Shown here: positions 27,674 through 38,937 of the stretch, one piece after another
Position numbering within the stretch: position 1 is the first letter of the stretch
How the letters are laid out: each line of letters begins with the position of its first letter
Assembly (NCBI GenBank): GCA_004431415.1
Contig: QPMI01000682.1
Span: 62,001-126,000 of the forward strand
Length of the DNA: 64,000 nt
Source: Cyanophora paradoxa
Lineage: Eukaryota; Glaucocystophyceae; Cyanophorales; Cyanophoraceae
Reading direction: 5' to 3'
The notes under the pieces: generated by a model
The model's database searches: none
What the model was told of the DNA's origin: nothing
What the model saw: only the letters and a program-made list of their open reading frames with translations
Program-made: the position numbers and the translations under genes

Positions 27674-30600
27674 ATGCCCCGCCAATCCAATAGAATCATC
27701 AAAGAAAAGAAAAACGAAATACTCGGTCTTTTAGGAACCCTTTTAGTCACTGGTGATATTACAGAATTCGAATATGATCGCCAGGCAGCAATCCTGGATA
27801 GGAGACCAAGGTTATCTCAACTCACAGAAATTACAAATCGCCTCTATGATCGTTTTGAGAAAATGGAGGAATTCAGGGATGAAGGTTTAAGGTTGGGAGC
27901 GATTGCACCGGAGATTGAAGATGGGGAAGCAATGAACAAAGCATATTCTTGGTTGACCTATCGAGCCAGAGGGGAGGTTATCCAAGATGGGATTGAATTC
28001 TTGGAGAGAATTGCACCCACTCTACCTCAGAGACTCAGACAGAAACTCCAAGACCTGCGAGCAATTAAAACTCGGTTGACCTTCATTTGTAAATTGAGAC
28101 AGTTACAGATTGGATCGAATTGAGATGCTAAGAGTGGTAATAATGTGGACAGTTACAGATTGGATCGAATTGAGATGCTAAGAGTGGTAATAATGTCCTA
28201 TGCTCCTGTGGGTGGTTGCTTCTTCTCAACACCTGAGTGGATTGGATCAAAGAGAGCAACTGTGAATGTGAAGAATATTGATGGTCAAGACTGCTTCAAG
28301 TATGCAATCTTGGCTTACCTGCACCGAAATGATATTAATAAACACAAGAGCAATGAACCCAACCAGTATAGAAGATGGTTAAACGAACTCAATTTCGAAG
28401 GCATCCAGTTTCCAGTTGCCTGTGATGCAGAGGTTATTGATCGATTTGAGGAGCAGAACCCTGAACTCTCAATCAACATTTATGGGGCAGATAATACTGC
28501 ACAATGCTTCTATCCTCTCCACCAATCCAGCAACCCTAGGAGAAAGACCAAGATTAACCTTTTATTAATCGAAAACGAAGAGGATGATAGAGGGCATTAT
28601 ATCACCATCATGTCTCTGAGTCGACTCCTGAAAACCACCTTTGATAAAGCCCATGATGGTCGCATTTATTATTGTGAGACCTGTCTGTCTCGTTTCAGAA
28701 CTCAGGAGAAGCTGGATGTACATATAGAAGCGAATCGCTGCATTGATTGGAGGGAGAGCAAAGGTAAATGCCCGAAATCTGGAAGTCACATTGCATTTGG
28801 GCTTCAACATCTTCGCAAAACTGTGTGGCTTCCCACTATCTGCTATGTGAAAATGGATAGTCACTCGGTTCCAATTGATGAGAACCGCAGTAAGAGAGAG
28901 GTAAAATCGGTTTCTCTAACAGTTGTGATGGGGGATGAGGTGATCTCTCATTATTTCGAGGGATCAGATCCACTTGGTGCTCTTTTTACCACTCTCACAG
29001 AGATCAGACCCCAAGTAGTTCGCACTCTATTCACCAATATTCCCATGCATCCACTCACAGAGGAGCAGAAAGCACAATACAAGATAACTAAACACTGTTA
29101 TATCTGTGCAGAACGATTTACCCATGAGAACTTCCCAGTGAGAGACCATTGTCATCAATCAGGAGCTTTTATTGGAAAAGCATGCCGAAACTGCAACCTC
29201 CACAGGAGAATCTCCAAACAAACCAAGGTAGCAATTGTGGTGGATCACATGGATGAATGTGGACACGAAATATTCCGCAAAATTGCACAGCAAGATGATA
29301 AACTTCGTGTTGAGATCCTGAGCAAGAATTTCGATCAATACCTCTCTCTGCAATGGGGCATGTGGAAATTCATAGATGCTTCGCACTTCATGGACTTCCA
29401 GGCAGTGGATGCAAGTGATCTAATGGGTAAATTCCAGAAATTCCGAGAGTTGGCGTTTTCCCAATATGGATTAGATCCTGCCCATTATGTTTCGGCTCCT
29501 GGATTATCCTGGGATGCAATGCTAATTTACACCAGAGCAAAGATCGAGCAGATCAGTGATGTAGGGCAGTACGAATTTATTGAGAGGGCAATTCGAGGTG
29601 GGTTTGCTACAATGCCTACTCGATATGCAAAGGTGGAAAACCCAGATGACCATATAGTTCTCTTGGATGCAAATAATCTGTATGGTTATGCTCTCAGTCA
29701 AGAACTGCCCATTGGAGATTTTCGTTGGGAAGATGTCACAGAGGCACTTAAAGAGACCTCTGGACGAAGTGCTTTCATTGAAGTTGACCTGGAATACCCA
29801 CAAACTCTCACAGATCATTACGATTTTCCACTTGTAGTGAATAAAGAGCAAATCACTACCGAAATGCTGGGTGAGTATCAACAAAACCTACTGGATATCA
29901 CAGGTGAGAAGATAAGCAAAGACCCCAAACTCACAGCAACATTCTCACCCAAAAATAACTATGTCATCTCCCAACCTCTCTTGGTCTATCTTGTGAGCAA
30001 AGGTATTATAATTAAGAAGGTTCACAGGGTTCTCTCATTTGCAACCTCTGCATTCATGAAGAGTTATATTGATCTAAATACGAAACTGAGGCGCCAATCT
30101 GTCACCAGATTCGAGTCTGACTTCTTTAAATTAATGAACAATGCAATCTATGGTAAATGCCTTGAATCATGCAGGGGTCGATCTGTGGTAAAGATTGCTA
30201 ACAGTGAGAAACTCTGCAAGAAATATGCTGCAAGTCCACTCATCAAGGCAACCAATGCATTAAACGAAAATGCTGTTGCCTTTGAGATGTACTCAAAGCA
30301 TGTTCACTTAGATAAACCAGTTGCAATCGGGGCTTTTGTGCTGGATTTCGCGAAACTCCATAACAGCAGGTTCTTTTATGATGTGGTGAGGAGAACTTGG
30401 GAAACAGCTGAGCTACTATTCCATGATACAGATTCTTTCTGTCTAATGCTTCATACCAATGATCTTAATAATGAGATGAAGCGAATTTCGGAACACCTGG
30501 ATTGCAGTAATTATGATCCCTCCCACCCTCTCTTTGATAGGAGCAATCGCTTGATTCCAGGTAAATATAAAAACGAGTTTCCCAATGCAAAGATTGTGGA

Positions 30601-30871
30601 GTATGTAGGTCTGAGATCGAAACTCTATGCTTTCAGAACTGAGACCTTTGATAAAATAAAGATGTCTGGTACTTCCTCCAAAGAGGTTCACTTTGATGAT
30701 TTCAAGAGATGCCTGTTTGAAGGCATCACCAAAACAGTAGCAGTAGTAAACAAGCGAAGACAAGACCACAACCTATATGATTTGGAGAGCAGAAGGGTGG
30801 CTCTAAACCAACTCGATAGCAAAAGGAAGATATTAGACGATGGAATTCACAGCATTCCATTTGGGCTCTAA
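27674..30871 (+). pseudogene. Polinton-type family B DNA polymerase, frame broken (C)
   Basis: Replicative DNA polymerase of the protein-primed family. Part 1 (27674-28123) is the N-terminus. Part 2 (28145-30871) has 'CFKYAILAYLH'; a zinc-finger-like 'CETCLSRF..H' segment; an endonuclease VII-like insert 'CYICAERF', 'VRDHCHQSGAF', 'CRNCN' (about residues 317-350 of part 2); and the polymerase motifs 'DANNLYGYAL' (A), 'LMNNAIYGKC' (B) and 'FHDTDSF' (C). The exonuclease motif usually seen before the endonuclease-like insert is not recognisable. Between the parts, about 140 bp present in B are missing and a 50-bp unit is duplicated (28098-28147, 28148-28197), bringing a stop at 28121-28123. Confidence 0.85.
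28098..28197 (+). repeat. 50-bp tandem duplication in the polymerase gene
   Basis: Two adjacent copies of a 50-bp unit starting 'gacagttacagattggatcg', identical except at the last base. The unit is single in B. Confidence 0.93.
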
Positions 30872-30872
30872 T

Positions 30873-31028
30873 CTACTTCATTAATCTTTCTTTTCTTTGG
30901 TTTCGCTCTCCAAGAAGTAATAAACCGCGAATTAAATGCAGCAGCCAAATACATCTTAATCCAGGGTCATTGGGCTCGATTGCAAAATAGTTTGGAATTG
31001 TGTTCTCTTTCCACACAGACTCTTGCAT
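30873..31028 (-). CDS. Mini-protein with hydrophobic segment, 51 aa
   Basis: Minus-strand ORF starting 'MQESVWKENTIPNYF', with a hydrophobic run 'CIWLLHLIRGLLLLG' and a basic end. It fills the gap between PolB (ends 30871) and integrase (starts 31054) almost exactly. There is no second copy in the window to test conservation. Confidence 0.4.
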   Translation of the reverse strand: MQESVWKENTIPNYFAIEPNDPGLRCIWLLHLIRGLLLLGERNQRKERLMK

Positions 31029-31053
31029 TTATTATATGAGAGATAAGGTAAAG

Positions 31054-32454
31054 ATGCCTTCCACACAAATAGGATTGAGACAACCACCAAGAATTGTGAG
31101 AAAAGAGGCAATTGAAGATCGAGGGAATATCCTACCTATCACAGTTCCAGTGGAAGAGAAAAGCAGTCGAATATTGAAAAGATCAGAGATGGTCAAGCAA
31201 TTAATCCCAGAGACCCTCCCAGCTGAGACAGCACCAAAAGAGTCGAAGATTGCTAAGAAGTTCTATGATCCCAGGACAGGCTACAAGGGATTCACAGCAA
31301 TGAGACAGGAACTACCAGAAGAGAACTACAAGAAGATGAGAGAATGGTATGATAAACAGGAGGTTGTCCAAATTAATGCACCCACTCTATCTCGAAAGAG
31401 AGATCCCATGATTCCAATTAGGCAACCCCTTGATACATATGTGATTGATCTGCTCTTCTTTCCTGCATACAAAAAGCAGAATGATGGTTATGATACATTT
31501 ATGAGTGCAATGGAATCAACCCTAAGAACTGGGTTCATAATTCCAATGAGAGACAAGAGTGCTCTAACTACACTTGCAGCATTCAAGCAACTTGAACAGA
31601 GAGTCCCCAGACCAATTGTTCGCATTCAGAGTGACAGTGGAAGCGAATTTACCAATGTGTTATTCACAGATTATCTGGGAACCAAATTCATTGAGCATCA
31701 ACTTAGTGATGTTGCAGATCACAGAACCCAAGGTCGAATTGAAGCCTTTAACAGACAGATCAAGAGATTGATCACAAACCACTGCATCGCAAATAATACT
31801 GCACGATTTTTTGATGTGTTGGGTGATATTGAGTATAACTATAATAATACCATTCACTCTGCAACCAAAAGAAAACCAGCAGAGACCACAGAAGCCCACT
31901 ACAAAGAGATAGTGAATATGGAGGATCAGAGATTCAAGAAATCGATTGAGTATCTTGATGCCCTGAAACCTGGTATGTTTGTGAGAGTGAAAGTTGAAAA
32001 GAACCCATTTGCAAAGCAAGGGGTTAATTGGTCTCGAATTGTTTATAGTGTGGAGGGCAGAGAGGGCTTCAAGTTCAGAATCAGAAGTCCCAGTGGTGAG
32101 ATAGTTGATGGTAGATTCGCTTTTCATGAACTGCTGCCCATTAAAGGTGTTGAGTATCATGAAACTCCCACAGTGGATGCCCTTGAACATGCAAAGGAGG
32201 AAGCCAGGGTTGATTCTGCAATCAGAAAGGAGGGCATAGAAAAAGCAAGTGAAGTACCAAAAGAGCCCCTCACAGAAGCAAGAGCACAAAAGAAGGGTAG
32301 AGTAGAGAAAGAATTAAAGAAGTTGACCATAGCAGGAACCCAGAAATTATCAGAAGTCAACAGTCAGAGGTGGTATAATGACTTTTCAACCACCAAGGAA
32401 ACATATACTGCACCCCAAACTCGATTTAATTTACGAAGTGGTCAAAGGAAATAG
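31054..32454 (+). CDS. rve/DDE integrase, 466 aa
   Basis: Inserts the linear viral DNA into the host genome. The catalytic core has D in 'TYVIDLLFF', D in 'RIQSDSGSEF' and E in 'QGRIEAFNR'. The last two are exactly 35 residues apart, the D-35-E spacing of retroviral and Polinton integrases. The C-terminal part 'PGMFVRVKVEKN' to 'GRFAFHELLPI' resembles the SH3/chromo-like DNA-binding tail. No clear zinc-binding HHCC domain is seen in the N-terminus. Start taken at 31054 (aaagATG, as at other genes here) rather than the upstream ATG at 31000. This is the only integrase gene in the window. Confidence 0.92.
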   Translation: MPSTQIGLRQPPRIVRKEAIEDRGNILPITVPVEEKSSRILKRSEMVKQLIPETLPAETAPKESKIAKKFYDPRTGYKGFTAMRQELPEENYKKMREWYDKQEVVQINAPTLSRKRDPMIPIRQPLDTYVIDLLFFPAYKKQNDGYDTFMSAMESTLRTGFIIPMRDKSALTTLAAFKQLEQRVPRPIVRIQSDSGSEFTNVLFTDYLGTKFIEHQLSDVADHRTQGRIEAFNRQIKRLITNHCIANNTARFFDVLGDIEYNYNNTIHSATKRKPAETTEAHYKEIVNMEDQRFKKSIEYLDALKPGMFVRVKVEKNPFAKQGVNWSRIVYSVEGREGFKFRIRSPSGEIVDGRFAFHELLPIKGVEYHETPTVDALEHAKEEARVDSAIRKEGIEKASEVPKEPLTEARAQKKGRVEKELKKLTIAGTQKLSEVNSQRWYNDFSTTKETYTAPQTRFNLRSGQRK

Positions 32455-32455
32455 A

Positions 32456-32698
32456 TCAGCAGCGCTTCCGAAATCTCTTAGACCTCTGGCGAATTTTCCT
32501 CATTTGTCTGTCTTTTTCAATAATTTCCAAGAAGAAAGTTTCAAGGTTTGAGACCAGCTGGTAATTGTAAACAAAGAACAGTCTCACATGCTCTGGCTGT
32601 GACATGAAGAAATTGTAATAGAAAGCAGTTTTGAAATCATGGATCCAGTCTGATTGGGCAGCATGGATGATAGCAGGGTCTTGGTAGATGGGATCCAT
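32456..32698 (-). CDS. Small aromatic-rich protein, 80 aa
   Basis: Starts 'MDPIYQDPAIIHAAQSDW', has an aromatic-rich middle ('TAFYYNFFMS', 'RLFFVYNYQLV') and ends in a basic tail ('RQRSKRFRKRC'). Convergent with the integrase one base apart. Upstream ATG choices in the same frame are less likely because this start follows the gene-free region. Function unknown. Confidence 0.5.
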   Translation of the reverse strand: MDPIYQDPAIIHAAQSDWIHDFKTAFYYNFFMSQPEHVRLFFVYNYQLVSNLETFFLEIIEKDRQMRKIRQRSKRFRKRC

Positions 32699-32919
32699 AG
32701 CAGAAGTTGAGAGAATCCAGAAAATCCTTGTCAATTTTTTATTTTGTAAGTGCCCGATCACGACGAATCCTGATTGGCGCTATCGTGGCGATTCCGAATC
32801 TGTTTTCAGATTTAAAAACGGAGCACCTGGTAATAAAATACAGTAGCTACTGTAAAAATCGCCATAATGTGGGCGAAGATACAGAAGCCACTGTATCATA
32901 CATCAGGACTTCTGAAATA

Positions 32920-34461
32920 TTATACACTTCGAATAAATGCACCTGTCACATCAACTCTCATAGTTGGGGTGTTGATGTATACAAGTGGATAAATTCGAAT
33001 ATACCTTGTCCTCAGAGGGTAGCCAATATAGAAAACGTCTCTAATAGAGGTGGGATACCCAGAACTGTATGAGACATCACCACTGTTGTGGGCATTATTG
33101 ATAGTTTCACACATGAACACTCTATTGACACCTTCATACTTGATAAATGACCAAGAAATCCCATCTTGTGATGTTGCAACATTGAAGGTCTTCACAAAGG
33201 CATTTGTCACACCAGAACCATATGCTATAATAGATGCAACCTCAAATATGTATGGGAAGGTTACTTGGAGATACTCAGTGGGGACACTCCATATCCCATC
33301 AGGAGCAGATGCATTTGCTTCCCAACCTGTCAAGGAAGGTCTTGATTTAAATGCCTCCCTTCCAATTTTTGATGATGAAGCAGTGAATGCACCATCTGAT
33401 AGAAGATACCAGTTAGCATCAATTGGAGGTATGCTATTCAGAGTGGATGATATATAGAACCTTGCAGGGTTCTTGATTTCGTAATTTGCAACCAGTAAAT
33501 CACAGAGTCTATCAATCATCACAGTGTTTGCTGCTATGTACATTTCGGTTGCATCTATCATATCTGGGATCTTAGAGGTATCATCCAGAGAGTTTACTAT
33601 GGTCTTTGGAAGTGGGACAGAGAGTCTATAATATCTTGCATATCCTTGATCATCATTATATGGGAGAAACTCTTGCATCTTTTCCAGTGCTGAGAGTTCA
33701 CTTGCAGCCATCAACATATTGATTAATGGACTTCCAGAGGTCGAAGCAATCCAAGAGAGGATGCCCCAGCTGTTCACATCTTCATAAGAGTAACCCACAT
33801 TTGGAGCATCTGTTTCATTGACTTCACCACAGGATATACTTATCACTATAATATCATCATCATCATCATAGATCTTCTTAGCATGACTGTAACCACAGAC
33901 ACTGGGATTGTTGTTACCTGAGATTGCACCATCAATTAGAGACATCCCATCATAGTTCACAGGTGAGAAATATGTTGGAGCAGCAGAGGTGGATCTTGCA
34001 GCAATCTTGCTGGGGATGGATTTGTAGGAGTTATCATTGGTGATAAAAATGGGCTTCATACTCACAGTGTCAAAACTTGTGATCACTACATCTTTGAGAG
34101 AGTCTTGAATGAGAGACTCACCAGTAACAGTGAGAATGGCTGTCTCCAATGGGGTCACATCATACTTGGTGTTGAAGAGTGCATTATCAATAATATTTCG
34201 GGGATTTGCAAAGATTAAAGGCAGTTGATTGAGATAAGTGGAATGCAAATCGGTTGCTGTGAGTTTAGGTTCGTTTGGAAATTCGGGATTTTTCACATTG
34301 AGACCAATCGCAATTATCCCACCAGTGGATGTTCCACTCACCAGGTCAACAAGATCTATGACTCTTTTTCCTGTTCGAGTTTCGATTTCTTTTAGCAATC
34401 TCGTAATAATTATACCACGAGCTCCCCCACCTGAAAGACTGAGAATTACACGAAGGGGCAT
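32920..34461 (-). CDS. Patatin-like phospholipase with discoidin-like tail, 513 aa (C)
   Basis: Likely lipid acyl hydrolase. It has 'LSGGGARGI' (oxyanion loop, about residues 9-17), 'VSGTSTGGI' (nucleophile Ser in GTSTG, about 42-50) and 'LIDGAISGNN' (catalytic Asp of DGA). The Ser-Asp dyad is therefore complete. The last ~150 residues, with 'EYLQVTFPYIF', 'SQDGISWSFI' and 'RYIRIYPLVY', look like an F5/8 type C (discoidin) binding domain. It is divergent from the long fibre gene across 49 bp. A virion or entry-associated membrane-active enzyme is inferred. The intact copy in D (51330-52949) confirms conservation. Confidence 0.88.
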   Translation of the reverse strand: MPLRVILSLSGGGARGIIITRLLKEIETRTGKRVIDLVDLVSGTSTGGIIAIGLNVKNPEFPNEPKLTATDLHSTYLNQLPLIFANPRNIIDNALFNTKYDVTPLETAILTVTGESLIQDSLKDVVITSFDTVSMKPIFITNDNSYKSIPSKIAARSTSAAPTYFSPVNYDGMSLIDGAISGNNNPSVCGYSHAKKIYDDDDDIIVISISCGEVNETDAPNVGYSYEDVNSWGILSWIASTSGSPLINMLMAASELSALEKMQEFLPYNDDQGYARYYRLSVPLPKTIVNSLDDTSKIPDMIDATEMYIAANTVMIDRLCDLLVANYEIKNPARFYISSTLNSIPPIDANWYLLSDGAFTASSSKIGREAFKSRPSLTGWEANASAPDGIWSVPTEYLQVTFPYIFEVASIIAYGSGVTNAFVKTFNVATSQDGISWSFIKYEGVNRVFMCETINNAHNSGDVSYSSGYPTSIRDVFYIGYPLRTRYIRIYPLVYINTPTMRVDVTGAFIRSV

Positions 34462-34510
34462 CTTTACTTAACTCAAATTTAATAAATCTCTATAAGTAGA
34501 GTAAACAGGG

Positions 34511-37500
34511 ATGAGTTTCAATTACCCAGCAAACCTACAAACCATTCCCTCATCAGGAAGAGGGAAGGCAGATAACAAACATGTGAATTTCGATAACTTG
34601 ACAGCCAGAGGGTCAATCTCAATTGATCACAGTGCAGATGAACCCTCAAAGACTCACCCAAGAGAGCATGCACTTTCAATAAACGAAATGGATCCCGAAA
34701 AGGAAGATGTGAGTGTTGCTTTCAGCATGGGAAATGTGAAATCGAATCAGGTAGCCCAGATTAAAGCAACCAGGAGCAGACCAAGAAAACTGAAAACCAG
34801 TGGAACCCACCCAGATATTCCAACTCGATTCGATAGTGGTAGGTTAATATTCAATGTTCAAAATGAGAAGGGTGGGCATCAGAGTGGTTTAAGAATCTAT
34901 AATGAAGGATCAAATGCAATTGCACAAATTCCCGAAATATTACAGATAGCCCCCCATGGAGAAACCAACAAAATCGAGTTCACTAACAATGTTTATCCAC
35001 GAGATATTGTGGCGAATTCGGCTTCTAATGCGCAATTCGGTTTCCAACTACCTGGTGATACAGCAAAGAATAAGGCGTCTATCACTGTCAACAGTAGCCC
35101 CACTCAACCAGTAACAGTTCATTTACACCCAGACCTTGTCGAAATGGATAGGCACCTTTTACCTTTGGTGACAAACACCAAAGATCTTGGTATTAGAACC
35201 AGACAATGGCGAAATATCCATGGAAGCAATGTCTATGCAAATGGAGAGAAACTTGTTAGTGAGAAGACCATCAGAGAGATCTTTGAATATTATGGACCTG
35301 TCCCAGTTCCCTTCCCACTACCATGGGATCCACCAGATTTAACACCGAAAAAGCAACCAGGCAGAGAGTACACAGCAGATGAGACAGTTCCTTTTGGTCA
35401 ACACATTGTGAGTTGGGAGCAGGTTCGAAATAAACCTATAATTGAACCAAGAAAGCAAATTGATGAGCAATATTTACCTCCTGAAATTGATATTTTGGAG
35501 CTTGACGAATACCAATTCGTTCCAGATGAGGAGGAATACCTACCTGATGGTTTCGACCCACAAGAGTATGAATATGATCAATATGATCCCAATGAGGAAG
35601 AGTATTTACCAGATGGTTTAGATCCACAAGAGTATGAATATGAGCAGAATTATGAACCCCATGAGGAATATTTAGCAGATGGTCTCGAACCACCAGTTGT
35701 TGATTATGAGCAACCATATGAACCCCATGAAGAATTATTACCAGATGGATTTCGCCCAGAGATTTGGGAGTTCTTCCCAGATTGGGAGCAGATCAATAAC
35801 AAACCAGCAAGATTTCCACCAGAGGATCACAACCATGACTGGGATGAGATATTAGGTAAACCAGAGAAATTCCCACCAGAGGATCACAGGCATGACTGGG
35901 GTGATCTGGATGGGATACCAGATAAGTTTGCAGCAAGCAACCATGAACACACCTGGGATGAGATCAATGACCAACCAGAATTCGCAAAAGTAGAGCCTCT
36001 TGCTACTCTGGGAGTTTCTCTTTACCAGACTTGCAATGTCCCTGAAAGGATCTTTTTGAATCACCACTATGTTCATGTGGAAGGGACACTTGCAAATTCA
36101 GCTATGATAGGACCATTGCATATTAGAACATTACCAGGCTCTTATAATCCACCACCAGAACCAGGAGCAACCATACCAAATATCTTTGTGTCAAGCTACA
36201 TGGAGGTTGACATACCCACAGATACTTTTAGAGTTCCAACAGACCCAGCAACCTACCAAAATTACAATGCAGCTATACAGGTTCATGTTGCAGATGTGAG
36301 CAGTCTGGATGGATCAAGACCAATGATAGTTTTCAGTCGAGATAAATACTCCTACATTCCATAGTGGGAACTGCAAATGATAATTATGGAAGGGCAGAAC
36401 TTGCATGGATAAAAACGAATTATGGTGGGGTTCTGGAAGCTAATCAAAGAATGGCTGCAAAAAATATTCACAATGAAACTATATCAAGAGTGGTTACAGA
36501 AGATTACCTGCAAGCCCAAAACTACATAGATGAAACCGAACTGAATACAATCATTGCAGGTATAAACATTGGTGTAACAGGTGATTACCTTCCTCTTACA
36601 GGTGGGACTATTGATGGAACAGTTACAGCATGCAACTTCTTTGTTCACACTGAAAGCAATCAAACATTCCCAGTTGTACATCCAGGAGGTGAGTATGAGA
36701 TACCTGATGATCCAGCTATCATGCCCATTAAGATTGACCTCCCTTCTGATTATGTTGGAAGGGGTGAACTGAAAATCATATCTTTCACAGGAGATTATAA
36801 TGATCTCATTAATAAACCCACCCCATCTAATCTACACCCTGTTGCATATTCAGGTAGCTTCCTTGATCTGAATAATCGAGCACATACCCACACAAGAGCA
36901 GAGATCACAGATTTCGCACACACTCACACAAAATCCCAGATAACAGATTTTGCACACACCCACACAAGAGCAGATATTACGAATTTCGCTCACACTCATT
37001 TTAAATCTGAAATCACAGATTTCGCACACACTCACACAAAGTCACAGATTACAGATTTTGCACACACTCATGTCAAGAGTGAGATTACAGATTTTGCACA
37101 CACTCATGTCAAGAGTGAGATTACAGATTTTGCTCACACTCATGTCAAAGCAGATATTACAGATTTTGCACATACTCATGATTGGAATACAGATATCTAT
37201 AACAAACCCGCTTTATTTTCGGGCAACTACAATGACCTGACCAATAAACCCACCCTCGATCCCTTTACAGCAAATAATATCACTGCAAATGCAAACCTTC
37301 TCATTGGATCAGGTTACTTTCTCGATTATGACCCATATATTATGCCTGATCCTCCTGTTATTTGGAATTTCCACAATTCAACCCTTTCTACTAACTCTAT
37401 ATCTTACTATCAGGATAAAACCCTACTTGTTCGTGGAAATGCATATGCAAGAGAAATGTGGGTCATGGATCCTCGGACAATTCAAAGGTTACTAAGCTGG

Positions 37501-37819
37501 CTCCTCAATACATGCTTGATAACCTGATTAGAAAAGGGAGACATGAAATGACAATTGCGAATCCTCAAATTGGGGCAGTTCAGCAAGGCAAAACCATAGC
37601 ATTACATTAAATTGGAGTCCTGCCTTTGCATCTGCTCCATCTGTTGTTGTAACATTGCAGGGACTACCTGCAACAAATGTGGAAATCGATTATAAAATAG
37701 GAATATCAAGCAACTCAACAACCTCTACCACAATCAATCTTGTTATTTGGGCAGCAGGATGGGTAACCATTCAACCACAGTGGCTTCAAATTGCAATCCA
37801 TTGGATAGCATCAGCATAA
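34511..37819 (+). pseudogene. Long trimeric fibre with H-type lectin-like tip, frameshifted (C)
   Basis: About 1100 codons in several frames. N-terminal 'MSFNYPANLQTIPSS'. Acidic 'EYLPDGFDPQEYEYD' repeats near 35535-35750. 'DHNHDWDEI' and 'DHRHDWGDL' units near 35825-35960. A base domain shared with A and D. Nine 'FAHTH'-type 12-residue repeats (36888-37180). A C-terminal domain ending 'LQIAIHWIASA' that resembles H-type lectins. Frame changes near 36360, 37472 and 37604; the first is a C run one base shorter than in D. Likely a receptor-binding spike with metal-binding HxH needles, as in phage tail fibres. Confidence 0.75.
36888..37180 (+). repeat. 36-bp tandem repeat coding ITDFAHTH units (C)
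   Basis: About nine copies of a 12-codon unit (Ile-Thr-Asp-Phe-Ala-His-Thr-His plus four variable residues). Seven related units are in D (56400-56640) and four in A (3895-4030). Copy number differs between elements while the HxH core is kept. Confidence 0.9.
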
Positions 37820-37844
37820 TAAAGATTCTCACACTATTACAAAG

Positions 37845-38915
37845 ATGACCTCTCTATTAGAAATCCCAAACTATGAACTTGCAGCCAAATCACTACACAG
37901 CACCTCTCATGGAGTAGTTGATTCAACCCCTGGGTATATTTGCACTGAAACCACAAGCAATACCTCTTTCACAGAGAATACTATACTCAGATTCAAAGAA
38001 ATTCGATGTGATCGCAATAATGGTAAGATTAGAACCACAGGCATTATAATCTCGAATAAAAACCAAGTTCAAGCAGGTCAAGTAGTCCCAGATTCAGCAA
38101 TATATGATAATGTAGGTGGATTTACCACAGCTCAGATAGTTACTTTTGGTAACACAAGTAATAATTCCGCTCTTGTGGTGAAGAGTGGTGGTGCCTACAT
38201 TGGAGATGGAGCAAATGTAGCAGGAACTGTTACAGCAAACCAATTAAATGTGAGTGGGACAAGTGTATTCACAGGATTGATGAACTTTAATGGTGGTCTC
38301 TCAGGCAACTTTCAGTATCAAACTATCACAGCTACTACAAGAATAAACACACCTGAGACAGATAATGGGACAGACGCAAATGTGAACTACAAACGAAATG
38401 GAAATACAGTATTTTCTCTTGGAAAGACAACTCAAACAGATAATACAACTGTTCAGCTCCTTACACTTCCGACAGACAAGTATCTCAAATTAAGTAGTCA
38501 TCCTCGTTTCTTTGCAACAAAACAAGCGCCCAATACTTCAAAAGATACAAACTTCGCTGCAAGTGGAACAACTTTGTTCTCATCAACAGGAGTCATAGTC
38601 AACCATGGAAATAATTTCGATCCTGCAACAGGAAGTTTTACTGCACCTGTTTCTGGAAACTACCTCGTATTTTTCCATGCGTCTGGTTACAATTCTGCTA
38701 AGAGCAATACTTATTTGACCTCTTTGCTTAAAAATGGGACAACATTCGGAATTAACTCTAACTCTCAAAATGCAACAGGAAATGCAACTGTTGGTTTTGA
38801 TATTATTGTGAACCTTGTAGCTAATGATTCGATCAGGCTGGTCAATTCAGGAGATGCTGGTGTAAACTACAATATCAGATACTTTTTTGGATGTATCCTT
38901 GTCCATTCATCATAA
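37845..38915 (+). CDS. Short fibre with C1q-like head, type 1, 356 aa (C)
   Basis: The N-terminal base module 'RFKEIRCDRNNGKIRTTGI', 'SNKNQVQAGQ' and 'KSGGAYIGDGANVAG' is shared with all the short fibres here. The C-terminal ~120 residues, with 'GSFTAPVSGNYLVFF', 'LLKNGTTFG' and 'NLVANDSIRLV', match the pattern of C1q/TNF-like trimeric heads. Probably a virion spike for host binding. Orthologue 57269-58339 in D has a divergent head. Start at ATG after 'acaaag', identical N-terminus in D. Confidence 0.75.
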   Translation: MTSLLEIPNYELAAKSLHSTSHGVVDSTPGYICTETTSNTSFTENTILRFKEIRCDRNNGKIRTTGIIISNKNQVQAGQVVPDSAIYDNVGGFTTAQIVTFGNTSNNSALVVKSGGAYIGDGANVAGTVTANQLNVSGTSVFTGLMNFNGGLSGNFQYQTITATTRINTPETDNGTDANVNYKRNGNTVFSLGKTTQTDNTTVQLLTLPTDKYLKLSSHPRFFATKQAPNTSKDTNFAASGTTLFSSTGVIVNHGNNFDPATGSFTAPVSGNYLVFFHASGYNSAKSNTYLTSLLKNGTTFGINSNSQNATGNATVGFDIIVNLVANDSIRLVNSGDAGVNYNIRYFFGCILVHSS

Positions 38916-38937
38916 TATTATCCACATAATGTAAAGT

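Noticed and set aside
11328-28465. One large palindrome (11.3-17.2 kb against 22.2-28.5 kb)
   Set aside because: The two arms belong to two separate elements: target duplication and terminal repeats bound C, and the replication genes in the arms are unrelated.
28145-30871. Second ORF of the polymerase as an independent full gene
   Set aside because: The copy in B shows the N-terminal part and this part are one protein; the separate start arises from the deletion and duplication.
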